A stretch of DNA of 64,000 nucleotides from Demequina soli (GTDB lineage: Bacteria; Actinomycetota; Actinomycetes; Actinomycetales; Demequinaceae), in contig NZ_BBLZ01000001.1 of assembly GCF_000971195.1 (NCBI RefSeq), positions 1 through 64,000 of the forward strand, in the 5' to 3' direction. The notes beneath the pieces were generated by a model that saw only the letters and a program-made list of their open reading frames with translations, made no database searches and had not been told where the DNA came from. Positions 7,774 to 17,510 of the stretch are shown piece after piece. The number at the start of each line of letters is the position of its first letter. Position 1 is the first letter of the stretch. A program made the translations under genes and the position numbers.

Positions 7774-9093
7774 TCAGGCGGGGCCGACGCGGACGGAGAC
7801 GCGCTCGCGGGAGGCGATGTCGGCGGCCAGCGCGCGCACCTGATCGGCGGTGACGGCGTGCACGTCGTCGAGCATCTCGGAGATGGACCACAGGTCGCCG
7901 AAGACCAGCTCGGCCTTGCCCAGCCGGGACATCCGCGAGTACGAGTCCTCGAGGCGCAGCACCATCGAGCCGGCGATCTGACCCTTGGCGCGCTCGTGCT
8001 CGCCCGCGGTGACACCGTCGGCCATGCGCTCGAGCTCCAGCGCCATGAGCCGCTCGACCTCGTCCGCCTTGGCGGACGTGCACGCGCCGTAGACGCCGAA
8101 GACGCCCGTCTCCGTGCTGGGCGAGCCGAACGAGTACACCGCGTACGTGAGCCCGCGCTTCTCGCGGATCTCCTGGAACAGGCGCGAGCTCATGCCGCCG
8201 CCGAGGATCGCGTTGTAGACCGCCAGGACGCTGCGGCGGTCGTCCGTCGCGGAGAAGCCGCGCGTGCCGAGCAGCACGTGGGCCTGCTCGAGCTCGTGGC
8301 GCGTGATGCGGACCTGCGGGGTGAGGGTGGCCTCGACCGGCGCGAAGCGGTCGCGCCGCCCGACCGGCACCGCGCCGTCGGCGAGGTCCCAGCCGCCGGC
8401 GACCAGCGCATCGGCCACCAGCCTGCACACGGCGTCGTGGTCCACTCCCCCGGCGGCCGTGATGATGAGCCCCTCGGGACGGTAGTGCTCCTGGTAGTGC
8501 GCCCAGACGGCGTCGCGCGTGACCGCCTCGATGATCTCCGGCGTGCCGCCGATGGGCCGGCCGAGGACGTGGCCCCCGAGGACCGCCTCGGTGAACCGCT
8601 CGTGGATGACGTCGCCCGGGTCGTCCTCGTTCATCGCGAGCTCCTCGAGGATCACCCCGCGCTCCATGTCGAAGTCGGCCTGGTCGAGGCGGGCGGAGGT
8701 GACCATGTCGAGGATGACGTCGATCGCCATCGGCAGGTCGGTGTCGATCACCCGCGCGTAGTAGCAGGTGTACTCCTTGCCCGTGAGGGCGTTGGACTCG
8801 CCGCCGACGCGGTCGAACTCCTCCGCGATGTCGAGGGCGCTGCGGCGGCCCGTGCCCTTGAACAGGAGGTGCTCGAGGAAGTGCGTGGAGCCGGCGTGCT
8901 CGGGGGCCTCGTCGCGCGAGCCGACCCCGACCCACGCGCCGAACGTCGCCGAGCGCATGCCGGGGATCTGCTCCGTGAGCACGCGCACGCCGCCCGGCAG
9001 GATCGTGCGGCGGATGACCGCGCCGTGGTCCTGCTCGATGGTGAGGTCGGAGCCGATCGCTCCGGCGTGCACGAGGGGAAGCATGTGAGGCAT
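7774..9093 (-). CDS. M16 family zinc metallopeptidase (pitrilysin/processing peptidase type)
   Basis: A 439-aa single-chain M16B-type peptidase. The inverted zinc motif HFLEH is at about residues 72-76, with the distal ligand Glu in the helix around RGVILEELAM. The C-terminal half carries the second M16 domain with the RLFQEIREKRGLTY signature. No signal peptide is seen, so it acts in the cytoplasm on unknown peptides. In many bacteria this gene follows pnp, as here. I chose the ATG giving MPHMLPLVHAG; reading further upstream would run through the GTGAC repeat array. A second ATG nine bases downstream is also possible. Confidence 0.93.
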   Translation of the reverse strand: MPHMLPLVHAGAIGSDLTIEQDHGAVIRRTILPGGVRVLTEQIPGMRSATFGAWVGVGSRDEAPEHAGSTHFLEHLLFKGTGRRSALDIAEEFDRVGGESNALTGKEYTCYYARVIDTDLPMAIDVILDMVTSARLDQADFDMERGVILEELAMNEDDPGDVIHERFTEAVLGGHVLGRPIGGTPEIIEAVTRDAVWAHYQEHYRPEGLIITAAGGVDHDAVCRLVADALVAGGWDLADGAVPVGRRDRFAPVEATLTPQVRITRHELEQAHVLLGTRGFSATDDRRSVLAVYNAILGGGMSSRLFQEIREKRGLTYAVYSFGSPSTETGVFGVYGACTSAKADEVERLMALELERMADGVTAGEHERAKGQIAGSMVLRLEDSYSRMSRLGKAELVFGDLWSISEMLDDVHAVTADQVRALAADIASRERVSVRVGPA

Positions 9094-9119
9094 GAGGGCG
9101 AGCCTATCCGCGATTCGCA

Positions 9120-9142
9120 ATGACGCTTGTGACGGATGTGAC
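9120..9142 (+). promoter_or_regulatory. Triple GTGAC half-site array, plus orientation
   Basis: ATGAC-GCTT-GTGAC-GGAT-GTGAC: three half-sites at exact 9-bp pitch, 27 bases upstream of the M16 start. An inverted counterpart lies at 9212-9234. The spacing resembles direct-repeat sites of MtrA-like response regulators; this assignment is an inference. Confidence 0.5.
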
Positions 9143-9211
9143 TGGGGCCACGCACGGTGGCGCGACCGCGGCCGGATCCCCAGCCCCGGTCTCAGCCCGC
9201 GCCCCGGCCCA

Positions 9212-9234
9212 ATCACACCTGTCACATCTGTCAT
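9212..9234 (-). promoter_or_regulatory. Triple GTGAC half-site array, minus orientation
   Basis: On the minus strand ATGAC-AGAT-GTGAC-AGGT-GTGAT, again with 9-bp pitch. With 9120-9142 it forms a large imperfect inverted repeat in the pnp/M16 gap, both arms ending in a TGGGGCC/TGGGCC-like stretch. Confidence 0.5.
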
Positions 9235-9244
9235 TGGGAATCGC

Positions 9245-9278
9245 CGAAGGGCGGCCGGGTCTCCCCGACCGCCCTTCG
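9245..9278 (-). terminator. Terminator after pnp
   Basis: A 15-bp stem (CGAAGGGCGGCCGGG with CCCGACCGCCCTTCG, one mismatch) around TCTC, 20 bases past the pnp stop codon. The GTGAC arrays and M16 gene follow, so M16 has its own promoter. Confidence 0.8.
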
Positions 9279-9298
9279 AGCGGAACTACCAGAAGCGC

Positions 9299-11524
9299 CT
9301 ACGCCTCGACGGTCTCCTCGGCGGCGTCGGAGGAACCCTCCGCGCCCGCCTCCTCGACCACGCCGAGCGAGAGCTTGCCGCGCGGGTCGACCTCGGTGAT
9401 CTCCACCTGGATCTTCTGACCCACGCCGAGCACGTCCTCGACGTTCTCGACGCGCTTGCCGCCGACGAGCTTGCGGATCTGCGAGATGTGCAGCAGGCCG
9501 TCCTTGCCGGGGCTGAGCGAGACGAACGCGCCGAACGCGACCGTCTTGACCACGGTGCCGACGAAGCGCTCGCCGACCTCGGGGACGTGCGGGTTCGCGA
9601 TGGCGTTGACCGCGGCGCGCGCGGCCTCGGCCGACGGGCCGTCGGTGGCGCCGATGTACACGGTGCCGTCGTCCTCGATGGAGATGTCCGCGCCGGTGTC
9701 GTCCTGGATCTGGTTGATCATCTTGCCCTTGGGGCCGATGACCTCGCCGATCTTGTCGACGGGGATCTTCACCGCGATGACGCGCGGGGCGTGCGGGCTC
9801 ATCTCGTCGGGCTCGGAGATGGCCTGCGCCATCACGCCGAGGATGTGGACGCGGGCGTCGTACGCCTGCGACAGCGCGCCGGCCAGGACCGAGGCGGGGA
9901 TGCCGTCGAGCTTGGTGTCGAGCTGGATCGCGGTGACGAACTCGGAGGTACCGGCGACCTTGAAGTCCATGTCGCCGAACGCGTCCTCGGCGCCCAGGAT
10001 GTCGGTGAGCGCCGCGTAGCGGGTCTCGCCGTCGACCGTGTCGGACACGAGGCCCATCGCGATGCCCGCGACGGGGGCCTTCAGCGGCACGCCCGCGTTG
10101 AGCATGGCGAGCGTCGAGGCGCACACCGAGCCCATCGAGGTCGAGCCGTTCGAGCCGAGCGCCTCCGACACCTCACGGATGGCGTAGGGGAAGTCCTCGC
10201 GCGACGGGAGCACCGGCACGAGGGCACGCTCGGCGAGCGCGCCGTGGCCGATCTCGCGACGCTTCGGGGAGCCCACGCGACCCGTCTCGCCGGTCGAGAA
10301 CGGCGGGAAGTTGTAGTGGTGCATGTAGCGCTTGTGCGTCTCAGGCGAGAACGAGTCGATCTGCTGCTCCATCTTGAGCATGTTGAGCGTGGTGATGCCC
10401 ATGATCTGGGTCTCGCCACGCTCGAAGATCGCGGAGCCGTGCACGCGGGGCACCACGGCGACCTCGGCCGACAGCGGGCGGATGTCCTTGAGGCCGCGGC
10501 CGTCGATGCGGACGCCGTCCTTGAGGATGCGCTGGCGGATGGTCTTCTTGGTGACCGCGCGGACGACCGCGGAGATCTCCTTCTCGCGACCGGCGAACTG
10601 CGCGTCGAACTGGTCGTGCGCGCCGTCCTTGATCTCGTCGAGGCGATTCTCGCGGGTCTGCTTGTCGGCGATCGTGAGCGCCTCGGCGAGGTCGCCCTCG
10701 ATGGCGGGCGCGACGACCGAGTACAGGTCGTCCTGGTAGTCGAGGAAGCGCGGGAACTCCGCGGTCTCCTTGGCGGCCTGCTCGGCGACCTTGACCTGGG
10801 CCTCGCACAGGGCGCGGATGAACGGCTTCGCGGCCTCGAGGCCCTCGGCGACGACGGTCTCGGTGGGCGCCTGGGCACCCTCGGAGATGAGGTCGAACGC
10901 GTTCTCGGTGGCCTCGGCCTCGACCATCATGATGGCGACGTCGTCACCGACGACGCGGCCGGCGACGACCATGTTGAAGACCGCGTTCTCCATCTCCGAC
11001 CAGCGCGGGAAGCACACCCACTGGCCCTCGATGAGCGCGATGCGCACGCCGCCGATGGGGCCCGAGAAGGGCAGGCCGGCGAGCTGGGTCGACATCGACG
11101 CGGCGTTGATCGCGATGACGTCGTACTGGTCGTCCGGGTGGATCGCGAGGACGTCGACGACGACCTGGATCTCGTTGCGCAGACCCGACACGAACGACGG
11201 GCGCAGCGGACGGTCGATGAGGCGGCACGTGAGGATGGCCTCGGTCGTGGGGCGGCCCTCGCGGCGGAAGAACGAGCCGGGGATCTTGCCGGCGGCGTAC
11301 TGGCGCTCCTCGACGTCCACGGTCAGGGGGAAGAAGTCGAAGCCGTCGCGCGGCGCCTTGGAGGCGGTCGTCGCGGACAGCAGCATGGTCTCGCCGTCGA
11401 GGTAGGCGACGGCGGAGCCGGCGGCCTGCTTGGCGAGACGTCCCGTCTCGAACCGGACGGTGCGGGTGCCGAAGCGACCGTTGTCGATCGTGGCCTCGGC
11501 GAACTGGATCTCAGGACCCTCCAT
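9299..11524 (-). CDS. pnp: Polyribonucleotide nucleotidyltransferase (PNPase)
   Basis: A 741-aa phosphorolytic 3'-5' exoribonuclease of RNA decay; actinobacterial homologues are also described as guanosine pentaphosphate synthetases. Order: first RNase PH core (about 15-150), helical domain, second RNase PH core (about 335-550, with the [14 protein letters not shown] segment and the [13 protein letters not shown] active-site stretch), KH domain (about 595-655, [12 protein letters not shown]) and S1 domain (about 670-735, [16 protein letters not shown]). Full length. The Shine-Dalgarno AGGAG lies inside a small hairpin. It follows rpsO, the classical order, but with a terminator and a long leader between. 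Confidence 0.98.
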   Translation of the reverse strand: MEGPEIQFAEATIDNGRFGTRTVRFETGRLAKQAAGSAVAYLDGETMLLSATTASKAPRDGFDFFPLTVDVEERQYAAGKIPGSFFRREGRPTTEAILTCRLIDRPLRPSFVSGLRNEIQVVVDVLAIHPDDQYDVIAINAASMSTQLAGLPFSGPIGGVRIALIEGQWVCFPRWSEMENAVFNMVVAGRVVGDDVAIMMVEAEATENAFDLISEGAQAPTETVVAEGLEAAKPFIRALCEAQVKVAEQAAKETAEFPRFLDYQDDLYSVVAPAIEGDLAEALTIADKQTRENRLDEIKDGAHDQFDAQFAGREKEISAVVRAVTKKTIRQRILKDGVRIDGRGLKDIRPLSAEVAVVPRVHGSAIFERGETQIMGITTLNMLKMEQQIDSFSPETHKRYMHHYNFPPFSTGETGRVGSPKRREIGHGALAERALVPVLPSREDFPYAIREVSEALGSNGSTSMGSVCASTLAMLNAGVPLKAPVAGIAMGLVSDTVDGETRYAALTDILGAEDAFGDMDFKVAGTSEFVTAIQLDTKLDGIPASVLAGALSQAYDARVHILGVMAQAISEPDEMSPHAPRVIAVKIPVDKIGEVIGPKGKMINQIQDDTGADISIEDDGTVYIGATDGPSAEAARAAVNAIANPHVPEVGERFVGTVVKTVAFGAFVSLSPGKDGLLHISQIRKLVGGKRVENVEDVLGVGQKIQVEITEVDPRGKLSLGVVEEAGAEGSSDAAEETVEA

Positions 11525-11525
11525 C

Positions 11526-11538
11526 AGGAGTTGCTCCT
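11526..11538 (-). promoter_or_regulatory. Shine-Dalgarno hairpin of pnp
   Basis: On the mRNA AGGAG-CAA-CTCCT immediately precedes the ATG. The AGGAG ribosome-binding sequence can pair with CTCCT, which could restrict initiation. Pnp is autoregulated through a leader stem in enterobacteria; similarity in function here is inference. Confidence 0.4.
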
Positions 11539-11727
11539 TGCCTATTCGTGGCAGGCAGGCGGATGCGGCTCACGCCGCGTCACTGATCGTCAGTCGAAAC
11601 GCCCAGGACGATCCCCATCGAGGAGGGGGTTCTGGGGGTCACCACCGAGGATCAGCATCCGGCTGGCCTGCCAGGTTGTGTTGGTCGGCCCGGCGAACCG
11701 GACCGCGACAATCCTAACAGCAGGGAG

Positions 11728-11737
11728 GGACGATGCG
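11728..11737 (+). repeat. Intergenic copy of the GGACGATGCG 10-mer
   Basis: Exact 10-mer in the rpsO-pnp gap, about 11 bases upstream of the possible pnp -10 element. Confidence 0.85.
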
Positions 11738-11809
11738 GCGGTCGCGCGGGCGCGGCGGGCGACGTCCCCGCAGGGCCCGGGCCGCGCATCGTGCCCGGGT
11801 ACGCGAAAG

Positions 11810-11844
11810 CCCGGCCGCTGCTACCCCTGAGGGGAGCGGCCGGG
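11810..11844 (-). terminator. Terminator after rpsO
   Basis: A perfect 10-bp stem (CCCGGCCGCT with AGCGGCCGGG) around a 15-nt loop that itself contains CCCCTGAGGGG pairing, 26 bases past the rpsO stop codon. Confidence 0.8.
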
Positions 11845-11870
11845 CAGACGCTGGGGTCGGCGTGCGCTGC

Positions 11871-12140
11871 TTAGCGGCGCAGGCCGAGACGCTCGATGAG
11901 CGAGCGGTAACGGTTGATGTCCGTCTTCGCGAGGTAGTTGAGGAGGTTGCGACGGCGGCCGACGAGGAGCAGGAGGCCACGACGCGAGTGGTGGTCGTGC
12001 TTGTGCTCCTTGAGGTGCTCCGTCAGGTCCTTGATGCGCTTGGTGAGGACCGCGACCTGGACCTCGGGAGAGCCGGTGTCGCCCTCGTGGGTCGCGTACT
12101 CGGCCATGATGGACTGCTTCACTGCTGCGTCGAGCGCCAC
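11871..12140 (-). CDS. rpsO: 30S ribosomal protein S15
   Basis: 89 aa, the standard S15 length. The diagnostic helix [17 protein letters not shown] (about residues 22-38) and the HHSRRGL and RRRNLLNYL stretch (about 47-68) bind 16S rRNA at the platform. The GTG start is chosen for the family length and the purine-rich AGAGAGAT 5-12 bases upstream. The gene has its own terminator and probably its own promoter around 12229. Confidence 0.98.
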   Translation of the reverse strand: MALDAAVKQSIMAEYATHEGDTGSPEVQVAVLTKRIKDLTEHLKEHKHDHHSRRGLLLLVGRRRNLLNYLAKTDINRYRSLIERLGLRR

Positions 12141-12223
12141 TGTGATCTCTCTCTCGTTCGTTGCGCGGCGCAACCGGGCTTGTTCTCCGGTGCTCTGGGA
12201 TCCGCGGCCGTTCTGACGGCGAC

Positions 12224-12234
12224 TGTCAATGATA
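12224..12234 (-). promoter_or_regulatory. Possible rpsO promoter element
   Basis: The minus strand reads TGTATCATTGACA: a TATCAT -10-like hexamer overlapping a consensus TTGACA. If TTGACA is the -35, the -10 would fall on GCGGAT near 12205. If TATCAT is the -10, no good -35 is seen. Only one reading can be right. Confidence 0.35.
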
Positions 12235-12269
12235 CAGGAACGATGCGAGCCTCGCGAACGCGGGCCCCG

Positions 12270-12279
12270 GGACGATGCG
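12270..12279 (+). repeat. Intergenic copy of the GGACGATGCG 10-mer
   Basis: Exact 10-mer between ribF and the rpsO promoter region. A degenerate copy, GAACGATGCG, lies 34 bases away at about 12238-12247. Confidence 0.85.
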
Positions 12280-12287
12280 TCGGCCGC

Positions 12288-13271
12288 CTACGCGTGCACG
12301 CCGAGCACGCCGCGGCACCAGTCGACGTCCTCCTCGAGCGCCGTGACGAGCGCGTCGAGCGAGCCGAAGTCGAGCATCGGCCGGCGCCACTCCACGAGGT
12401 CGAGCGCGACCTCCGCGTCGTAGAGGTCGATGCCCTCGCGGTCGATGACGAACGCCTCGATCCGCAGGTCCGTGCCGCCGACCGTGTAGTTCATGCCCAG
12501 GCTGATCGCCGCCGGCAGCCGCTCCCCCACGAGCGCCGCGGCCCGCGCGTTGCCGCCCACGTCGAGCACCGTGAGCCAGGCCGCGTAGACGCCGTGGCGC
12601 GGGATCATGCCCGCGGTGTGGTCGAGGTTGGCCGTCGGGAAGCCGATCTCCCGCCCCAGCTTGTCGCCGTGGATGACGGTGCCGCGGAGGCGGTGCTCGC
12701 GGCCCAGCACCTCGTTCGCGCCGGGCAGGTCGCCAGCCTCGAGCAGCTCGCGCACCCAGGTCGAGGACCAGCGGCGGCCGGACTCCGACACGGCGCACGC
12801 GTCGTCGATGATGTCGACGGCGAAGCCGAGGGCGTCGCCCAGCGCGCGCATCGTCGCCACGTCGCCGGCGTTGCCGCGCCCGAAGCGGGTGTCGCGGCCC
12901 ACCACGACGCACGAGGCGCGCAGCCCGCGCACCAGGTAGTCCTCGACGAACTCCTCGGGGGTCTGGCGCGCGAAGTCCAGCGTGTAGCGGACCACGAGCA
13001 CGCCGTCGAGCCCGGTCGCGGCGAGCCGCTCGAGCCGGTCGTCGAGGCCCGTGATGAGCTCGGGCCGGTGCGCGGGGTCGTGCACGGCCTTGGGGTGCGG
13101 GTCGAAGGTCATCGCGAGGGCGACGTGGCCGCGGGCGCGCGCGTCGGCGACCATGGCGCCGAGCACGGCCTGGTGGCCGCGGTGCACGCCGTCGAAGTTC
13201 CCCAGCGTCACCACGGACGGGCCGAGGTCGGGGATCTCCGCGAGCGAGCGCCAGACGTGCATGCCGGTCAT
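12288..13271 (-). CDS. ribF: Bifunctional riboflavin kinase/FAD synthetase
   Basis: 327 aa. The N-terminal FMN adenylyltransferase domain shows the nucleotidyltransferase motif LGNFDGVHRGHQ (about residues 19-30) and GRDTRFGRGNAGD. The C-terminal riboflavin kinase domain shows GREIGFPTANLD (about 205-216) and the GMNYTVGG region. It converts riboflavin to FMN and FAD, which the flavoprotein cluster at 50-55 kb consumes. The ATG start overlaps the truB stop as ATGA, the usual truB-ribF arrangement. Confidence 0.97.
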   Translation of the reverse strand: MTGMHVWRSLAEIPDLGPSVVTLGNFDGVHRGHQAVLGAMVADARARGHVALAMTFDPHPKAVHDPAHRPELITGLDDRLERLAATGLDGVLVVRYTLDFARQTPEEFVEDYLVRGLRASCVVVGRDTRFGRGNAGDVATMRALGDALGFAVDIIDDACAVSESGRRWSSTWVRELLEAGDLPGANEVLGREHRLRGTVIHGDKLGREIGFPTANLDHTAGMIPRHGVYAAWLTVLDVGGNARAAALVGERLPAAISLGMNYTVGGTDLRIEAFVIDREGIDLYDAEVALDLVEWRRPMLDFGSLDALVTALEEDVDWCRGVLGVHA

Positions 13272-14209
13272 TCTGCCGCAGGCGCGGCGGGGGACGATGC
13301 GGCGGCGGGCTCGAACACCACCAGCGGCTTCGCGCGTCCGGCCTTGGGCTCGACGATCGCGACGGCTCGGGGACCGGCGGCGATCGCGACGGTCGGGCCG
13401 TCCACGGACGCGTCGATCCACTGGCCGAAGCCGAGCGCGGCCGCCTCCCGATCGGACACCTCGACGACGGGAAGCGTCGCCGAGGCGGCCTCCGCGAGGC
13501 CCACGCGCGGCAGCTCCTCTCCCCCGTCGACGACGGCGCCGAGGTCCTCGAGCGTGCGCGCGAGGTCGAGCCCGATGCCGCCCACACGGGTGCGACGCAG
13601 CGCGGTGAGGTGGCCGCCGACGCCGAGCGCCGCGCCGAGGTCGCGGGCCAGGGCCCGCACGTAGGTCCCGGAGGACACCTCGACGCGCACGTCGACGTCG
13701 ATGAGGCCGTCGTGGCGGCGGATGTCGAGCACGTCGAACGCGGCGACCGTGACGGGCCGCTCGGGCAGCTCGACGTCCTCGCCGCCGCGGACGCGGGCGT
13801 AGGCCCGCTTCCCGTCGACCTTGATGGCGCTGACGGCGCTGGGCCGCTGGAGGATGTCCCCCGTGAGCGGACCGATCGCGGAACGGATGGCCTCGTCCGT
13901 GACCGTGGACGCATCCACGGTCACGGTGACCTCTCCCTCCGCGTCGTCCGTCACGGTGGACTCCCCCAGCCGGACGGTCGCGTCGTACGCCTTGTCATGC
14001 CCGACGATGTACGTGAGCAGCTTGGTCGCACGACCGATGCCGACGACGAGCACGCCCGTCGCCATCGGGTCGAGCGTACCGGCATGGCCGACCTTCGACG
14101 TACGCGCCAGGCGCCGGACGCGCGCGACCACGTCGTGCGACGTCCAGCCCTGGGGCTTGTCGACGACGACGATGCCGGGCGTCGGCTCGGGGCCGCCGCG
14201 TCGTCCCAT
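13268..14209 (-). CDS. truB: tRNA pseudouridine(55) synthase
   Basis: 313 aa. Makes pseudouridine 55 in the T-loop of tRNAs. KPQGWTSHDVV opens the fold, and the catalytic Asp lies in GHAGTLDPMATG (about residues 39-50). Further TruB motifs are KAYDATVRLG and LRRTRVGGI. The C-terminal tail is Ala/Ser/Pro-rich and contains an Ala-Ser-Ser encoded by a GGACGATGCG copy (13292). Between rbfA (3-base gap) and ribF (overlap), as usual. Confidence 0.97.
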   Translation of the reverse strand: MGRRGGPEPTPGIVVVDKPQGWTSHDVVARVRRLARTSKVGHAGTLDPMATGVLVVGIGRATKLLTYIVGHDKAYDATVRLGESTVTDDAEGEVTVTVDASTVTDEAIRSAIGPLTGDILQRPSAVSAIKVDGKRAYARVRGGEDVELPERPVTVAAFDVLDIRRHDGLIDVDVRVEVSSGTYVRALARDLGAALGVGGHLTALRRTRVGGIGLDLARTLEDLGAVVDGGEELPRVGLAEAASATLPVVEVSDREAAALGFGQWIDASVDGPTVAIAAGPRAVAIVEPKAGRAKPLVVFEPAAASSPAAPAAE

Positions 14210-14212
14210 CGG

Positions 14213-14662
14213 CTAGCTCTCGTCCTCGTCCTGGTCCGCGTCCTCGGCGGGACGACGGTAGGGGTCGGCCTCGCCGGCGTAGTCCGCGGTCTCGCGCAGG
14301 CGCCTGAGCTCCTCGTCCCGCACGTGCGCCTCGTGGAGGGCACGGTCGAGGCTCGCCGCGGTCTCGGGGACCGCGTCGAGGTGGAACTCGAGCGTCGGCG
14401 TGAGGCGGATGCCGAGGCCCGAGCCCACGAGGGAACGCAGCCGGCCCTTGGCCTTCGCCAGGCCCTTGGCCGCGTCCTCCCGTGCAGCGTCGTCGCCCAG
14501 CACCGTGTAGAACACGGATGCCTGTTGGAGGTCGCCCGTCACACGGACGTCCGTGATCGTGACGAACTCCAGCCGGGGATCCTTGATCTCGGTCTGAAGC
14601 GCGCGGGCGACGATCTTCTTGATCGTGCCCGCGAGCTTCAGCGCACGTGCCTTGTCAGCCAT
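14213..14662 (-). CDS. rbfA: 30S ribosome-binding factor A
   Basis: 149 aa. Late 30S assembly factor with the KH-like fold: DPRLEFVTITDVRVTGDLQQASVFYTVLG near residues 27-55 and the RLTPTLEFHLD segment near 95. A charged Glu/Asp-rich tail follows. Its start overlaps the infB stop. Part of the nusA-infB-rbfA-truB-ribF unit. Confidence 0.97.
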   Translation of the reverse strand: MADKARALKLAGTIKKIVARALQTEIKDPRLEFVTITDVRVTGDLQQASVFYTVLGDDAAREDAAKGLAKAKGRLRSLVGSGLGIRLTPTLEFHLDAVPETAASLDRALHEAHVRDEELRRLRETADYAGEADPYRRPAEDADQDEDES

Positions 14663-17382
14663 CAGGACCTCGGGATCTCGACCATCTCGAAGGTCTCGAT
14701 GATGTCACCGACCTGGATGTCGTTGAACTTGCCGAGCCCGATACCGCACTCGTAGCCGTCCTTGACCTCGGTCGCGTCGTCCTTGAAGCGGCGCAGCGTC
14801 TCGATCGTCGGCTCGCCGATGACGACGCCGTTGCGCACGACCTTCGCCTTGGCGTTGCGGCGGATCGTGCCGGTCCGCACGAGGCAGCCCGCGATGTTGC
14901 CGAACTTGGACGAACGGAAGATCTCCATGATCTCCGCGCCGCCGACCTGACGCTCCTCGAACTCGGGCTTGAGCATGCCCTTGAGGGACGCCTCGACGTC
15001 CTCGAGCGCGCGGTAGATGACCGAGTAGAAGCGCATGTCGACGCCCTCGCGGTCCGCGAGCTCCTGGACGCGCTCGGCCGGACGCACGTTGAAGCCGATG
15101 ATGATCGCGTTGTCGACCGTCGCGAGGTTGACGTCGTTCTGCGTCACCGCACCGACGCCGCGGTGGATGATGCGCAGGTCGACCTCGTCGCCCACATCGA
15201 TCTGGAGCAGCGCGTCCTCGAGCGCCTCGACGGCACCCGACACATCACCCTTGATGATGAGGTTGAGGGTGTCGACCTTGCCCTCCTCGAGGGCCTTGTT
15301 GAAGTCCTCGAGGGAGATGCGCTTGCGACGCTTCGCCAGCTGCGCGGCCCGCTCGGCGGCCTCGCGCTTCTCGGCGATCTGACGGGCGGTGCGGTCGTCC
15401 TCGGCCACCAGGAAGGTGTCGCCGGCGCGGGGCACCGACGTGAGGCCGATGACCATGACCGGACGGGCCGGGAGGGCCTCGGAGACCTGGTTGTCGTGCT
15501 CGTCGAACATCGCACGGACGCGGCCGTGGGCCGTGCCCGCGACGATCGCGTCGCCGACCTTCAGCGTGCCCGAGTTGACCAGGACGGTCGCCACGGCGCC
15601 GCGGCCCTTGTCGAGGTGCGCCTCGACGGCCACACCGCGGGCGTCCTTGTTCGGGTTCGCGCGCAGGTCCAGGCCCGCGTCGGCGGTGAGCAGGACGGCC
15701 TCGAGGAGGTCGTCGATGCCCATGCCCTTGAGCGCGGAGACGTCGACGAACATCGTGTCGCCGCCGTACTCCTCGGCCACGAGGTTGTACTCGGTGAGCT
15801 GCTGGCGGATCTTGGCCGGGTTCGCACCCTCCTTGTCCACCTTGTTCACCGCCACGACGATCGGCACGTTGGCCGCCTGCGCGTGGTTGAGCGCCTCGAT
15901 GGTCTGGGGCATCACGCCGTCGTCCGCCGCGACCACGAGGATCGCGATGTCGGTGACCTGCGCACCACGGGCACGCATGGCGGTGAACGCCTCGTGACCC
16001 GGGGTGTCGATGAAGGTGATGGCGCGGTCGTTGCCCTCGTGCGTGGTGTGCACCTGGTACGCGCCGATGTGCTGGGTGATGCCGCCGGCCTCGCCGGAGA
16101 TGACGTCCGACTTGCGGATGGCATCGAGCAGGCGGGTCTTTCCGTGGTCGACGTGACCCATGACGGTGACGACCGGCGGGCGAGCCTCGAGCTCCTCGTC
16201 GGTCTCCGCCGCGAGCTCCGCCTCCAGGTCGAGGCCGAAGTCCTCGAGCAGCTCGCGGTCCTCCTCCTCGGGGGACACGATCTGGATGACGTAGCCCAGC
16301 TCGCTGCCGAGGGCCTCGAACGTGCCCTCGTCGAGCGACTGCGTCGCGGTGGCCATCTCGCCCAGGTGGAACAGGACGGTCACGAGCGACGCGGGGTTGA
16401 CATCGATCTTCTCGGCGAAGTCGCTGAGCGTCGCGCCGCGGCGCAGACGGATCAGGGTTGAGCCGTCGCCCCGCGGGATCTGCACGCCGCCGATCGACGG
16501 CGCAGCCTGCTGCTCGTACTCGGCCCGCTTCGCACGCTTCGACTTCCGGCCGCGCGCGGGCTTGCCGCCCGCACGACCGAACGCGCCTGCCGTGCCGCCG
16601 CCGCGACCGCGACCGCCGGGGGCCGGACGGCCGCCGGGGCCGCCGAAGCCGCCGGGACGGCCGGGACCGCCGGCACCCTGGCCGGGTGCACCGACGGGAC
16701 GGGGGCCGAAGCCGCGACCCGGGGTGCCCGCGGGGGCACCGGGACGGGCGCCGCCGGGCGCGCCGGGACGACCCGGGGCACCGGCACCGGCGCCACCCGG
16801 GCGCGGGCCCGGACGGTTGGCCTGGAACGGGTTGTTGCCGCCCGGACGCGGACGGGGGCGCGGGCCCGCCGAACGGTCGCTGAACGGGTTGTTGCCCGCC
16901 GGGCGCGGACGCGGACGCGGCATGTCGCTGGGCAGCGGCACGTTCGGACGCGGGGCGCCGGGCTTCGGGGCGGCCTTGGCCGGGGCCTCGGATGCGGCGG
17001 CGGCCGCGGGGGCCTCCTGCTGCTTCTCCGCGGCGGGGGCAGGCTTGGGGCCGGGGCGGGGGGCGCCGGCCGGCTTGGCCGACGGCGCGGCGGGGGCCGC
17101 GGGGGCCTCAGCGGGCTTCTCCGCGACCGGCGCGGGCTTGGGGCCCGGCTTGGGCGCCGAGGTGCGCGCGGCTGCGGGGGTGGCGGCCGCGGCGGCAGGC
17201 TTGGCCTGGTCGCCGGCGGGCTTCGCCGTCGGGAAGGCGTCGCGCGCCTTGCGCACGACGGGGGCCTCCAGGGTGGAGGACGGACCCTTGACGTACTCGC
17301 CGAGCTCGTTGAGCTTGGTGATCAGGTCCTTGCTCGAGACTCCGAGCTCCTTCGCGATCTCGTGAACGCGGGGCTTTGCCAC
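14662..17382 (-). CDS. infB: Translation initiation factor IF-2
   Basis: 906 aa GTPase that places initiator tRNA on the ribosome. The N-terminal IF2N domain ([16 protein letters not shown]) is followed by about 250 residues of Ala/Pro then Gly/Pro/Arg-rich low complexity, typical of actinobacterial IF-2. The G domain begins near residue 400 with [12 protein letters not shown], then DTPGHEAF and NKVDK, then domains II-IV. The GTG start follows GGAGAGAA. No gene lies in the 128-base gap up to ylxR, only a short direct repeat of GCTCATCG. Confidence 0.98.
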   Translation of the reverse strand: MAKPRVHEIAKELGVSSKDLITKLNELGEYVKGPSSTLEAPVVRKARDAFPTAKPAGDQAKPAAAAATPAAARTSAPKPGPKPAPVAEKPAEAPAAPAAPSAKPAGAPRPGPKPAPAAEKQQEAPAAAAASEAPAKAAPKPGAPRPNVPLPSDMPRPRPRPAGNNPFSDRSAGPRPRPRPGGNNPFQANRPGPRPGGAGAGAPGRPGAPGGARPGAPAGTPGRGFGPRPVGAPGQGAGGPGRPGGFGGPGGRPAPGGRGRGGGTAGAFGRAGGKPARGRKSKRAKRAEYEQQAAPSIGGVQIPRGDGSTLIRLRRGATLSDFAEKIDVNPASLVTVLFHLGEMATATQSLDEGTFEALGSELGYVIQIVSPEEEDRELLEDFGLDLEAELAAETDEELEARPPVVTVMGHVDHGKTRLLDAIRKSDVISGEAGGITQHIGAYQVHTTHEGNDRAITFIDTPGHEAFTAMRARGAQVTDIAILVVAADDGVMPQTIEALNHAQAANVPIVVAVNKVDKEGANPAKIRQQLTEYNLVAEEYGGDTMFVDVSALKGMGIDDLLEAVLLTADAGLDLRANPNKDARGVAVEAHLDKGRGAVATVLVNSGTLKVGDAIVAGTAHGRVRAMFDEHDNQVSEALPARPVMVIGLTSVPRAGDTFLVAEDDRTARQIAEKREAAERAAQLAKRRKRISLEDFNKALEEGKVDTLNLIIKGDVSGAVEALEDALLQIDVGDEVDLRIIHRGVGAVTQNDVNLATVDNAIIIGFNVRPAERVQELADREGVDMRFYSVIYRALEDVEASLKGMLKPEFEERQVGGAEIMEIFRSSKFGNIAGCLVRTGTIRRNAKAKVVRNGVVIGEPTIETLRRFKDDATEVKDGYECGIGLGKFNDIQVGDIIETFEMVEIPRS

Positions 17383-17510
17383 TTCTCTCCTGTCTCGGCT
17401 CGCCCAAGACAGGGTCGAGCCATCGTTACGGCTGGGTGCTCATCGTGAGATGCTCATCGCTGGGCCATGGGCTTTCATCCCGTCTGATTCGATGGTGGGC
17501 ACGGTCCACG

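Larger units (their letters stand above)
11525..11870 (-). other. rpsO-pnp intergenic region / pnp leader
   Basis: 346 bases without a gene. From the rpsO side: terminator hairpin 11810-11844, a GC-rich stretch, a GGACGATGCG copy at 11728-11737, a possible minus-strand -10 TAGGAT at 11711-11716 without a convincing -35, then about 180 bases of possible leader ending in the SD hairpin at 11526-11538. No open reading frame with actinobacterial character was seen. Confidence 0.5.

Noticed and set aside
9100..9240. CRP-type cAMP sites (TGTGA)
   Set aside because: The half-sites are direct repeats at 9-bp pitch, not the TGTGA-N6-TCACA palindrome.
17400..17510. A small RNA or tRNA gene between infB and ylxR
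   Set aside because: Only a short direct repeat (GCTCATCG) is visible; no cloverleaf or T-loop sequence was found.
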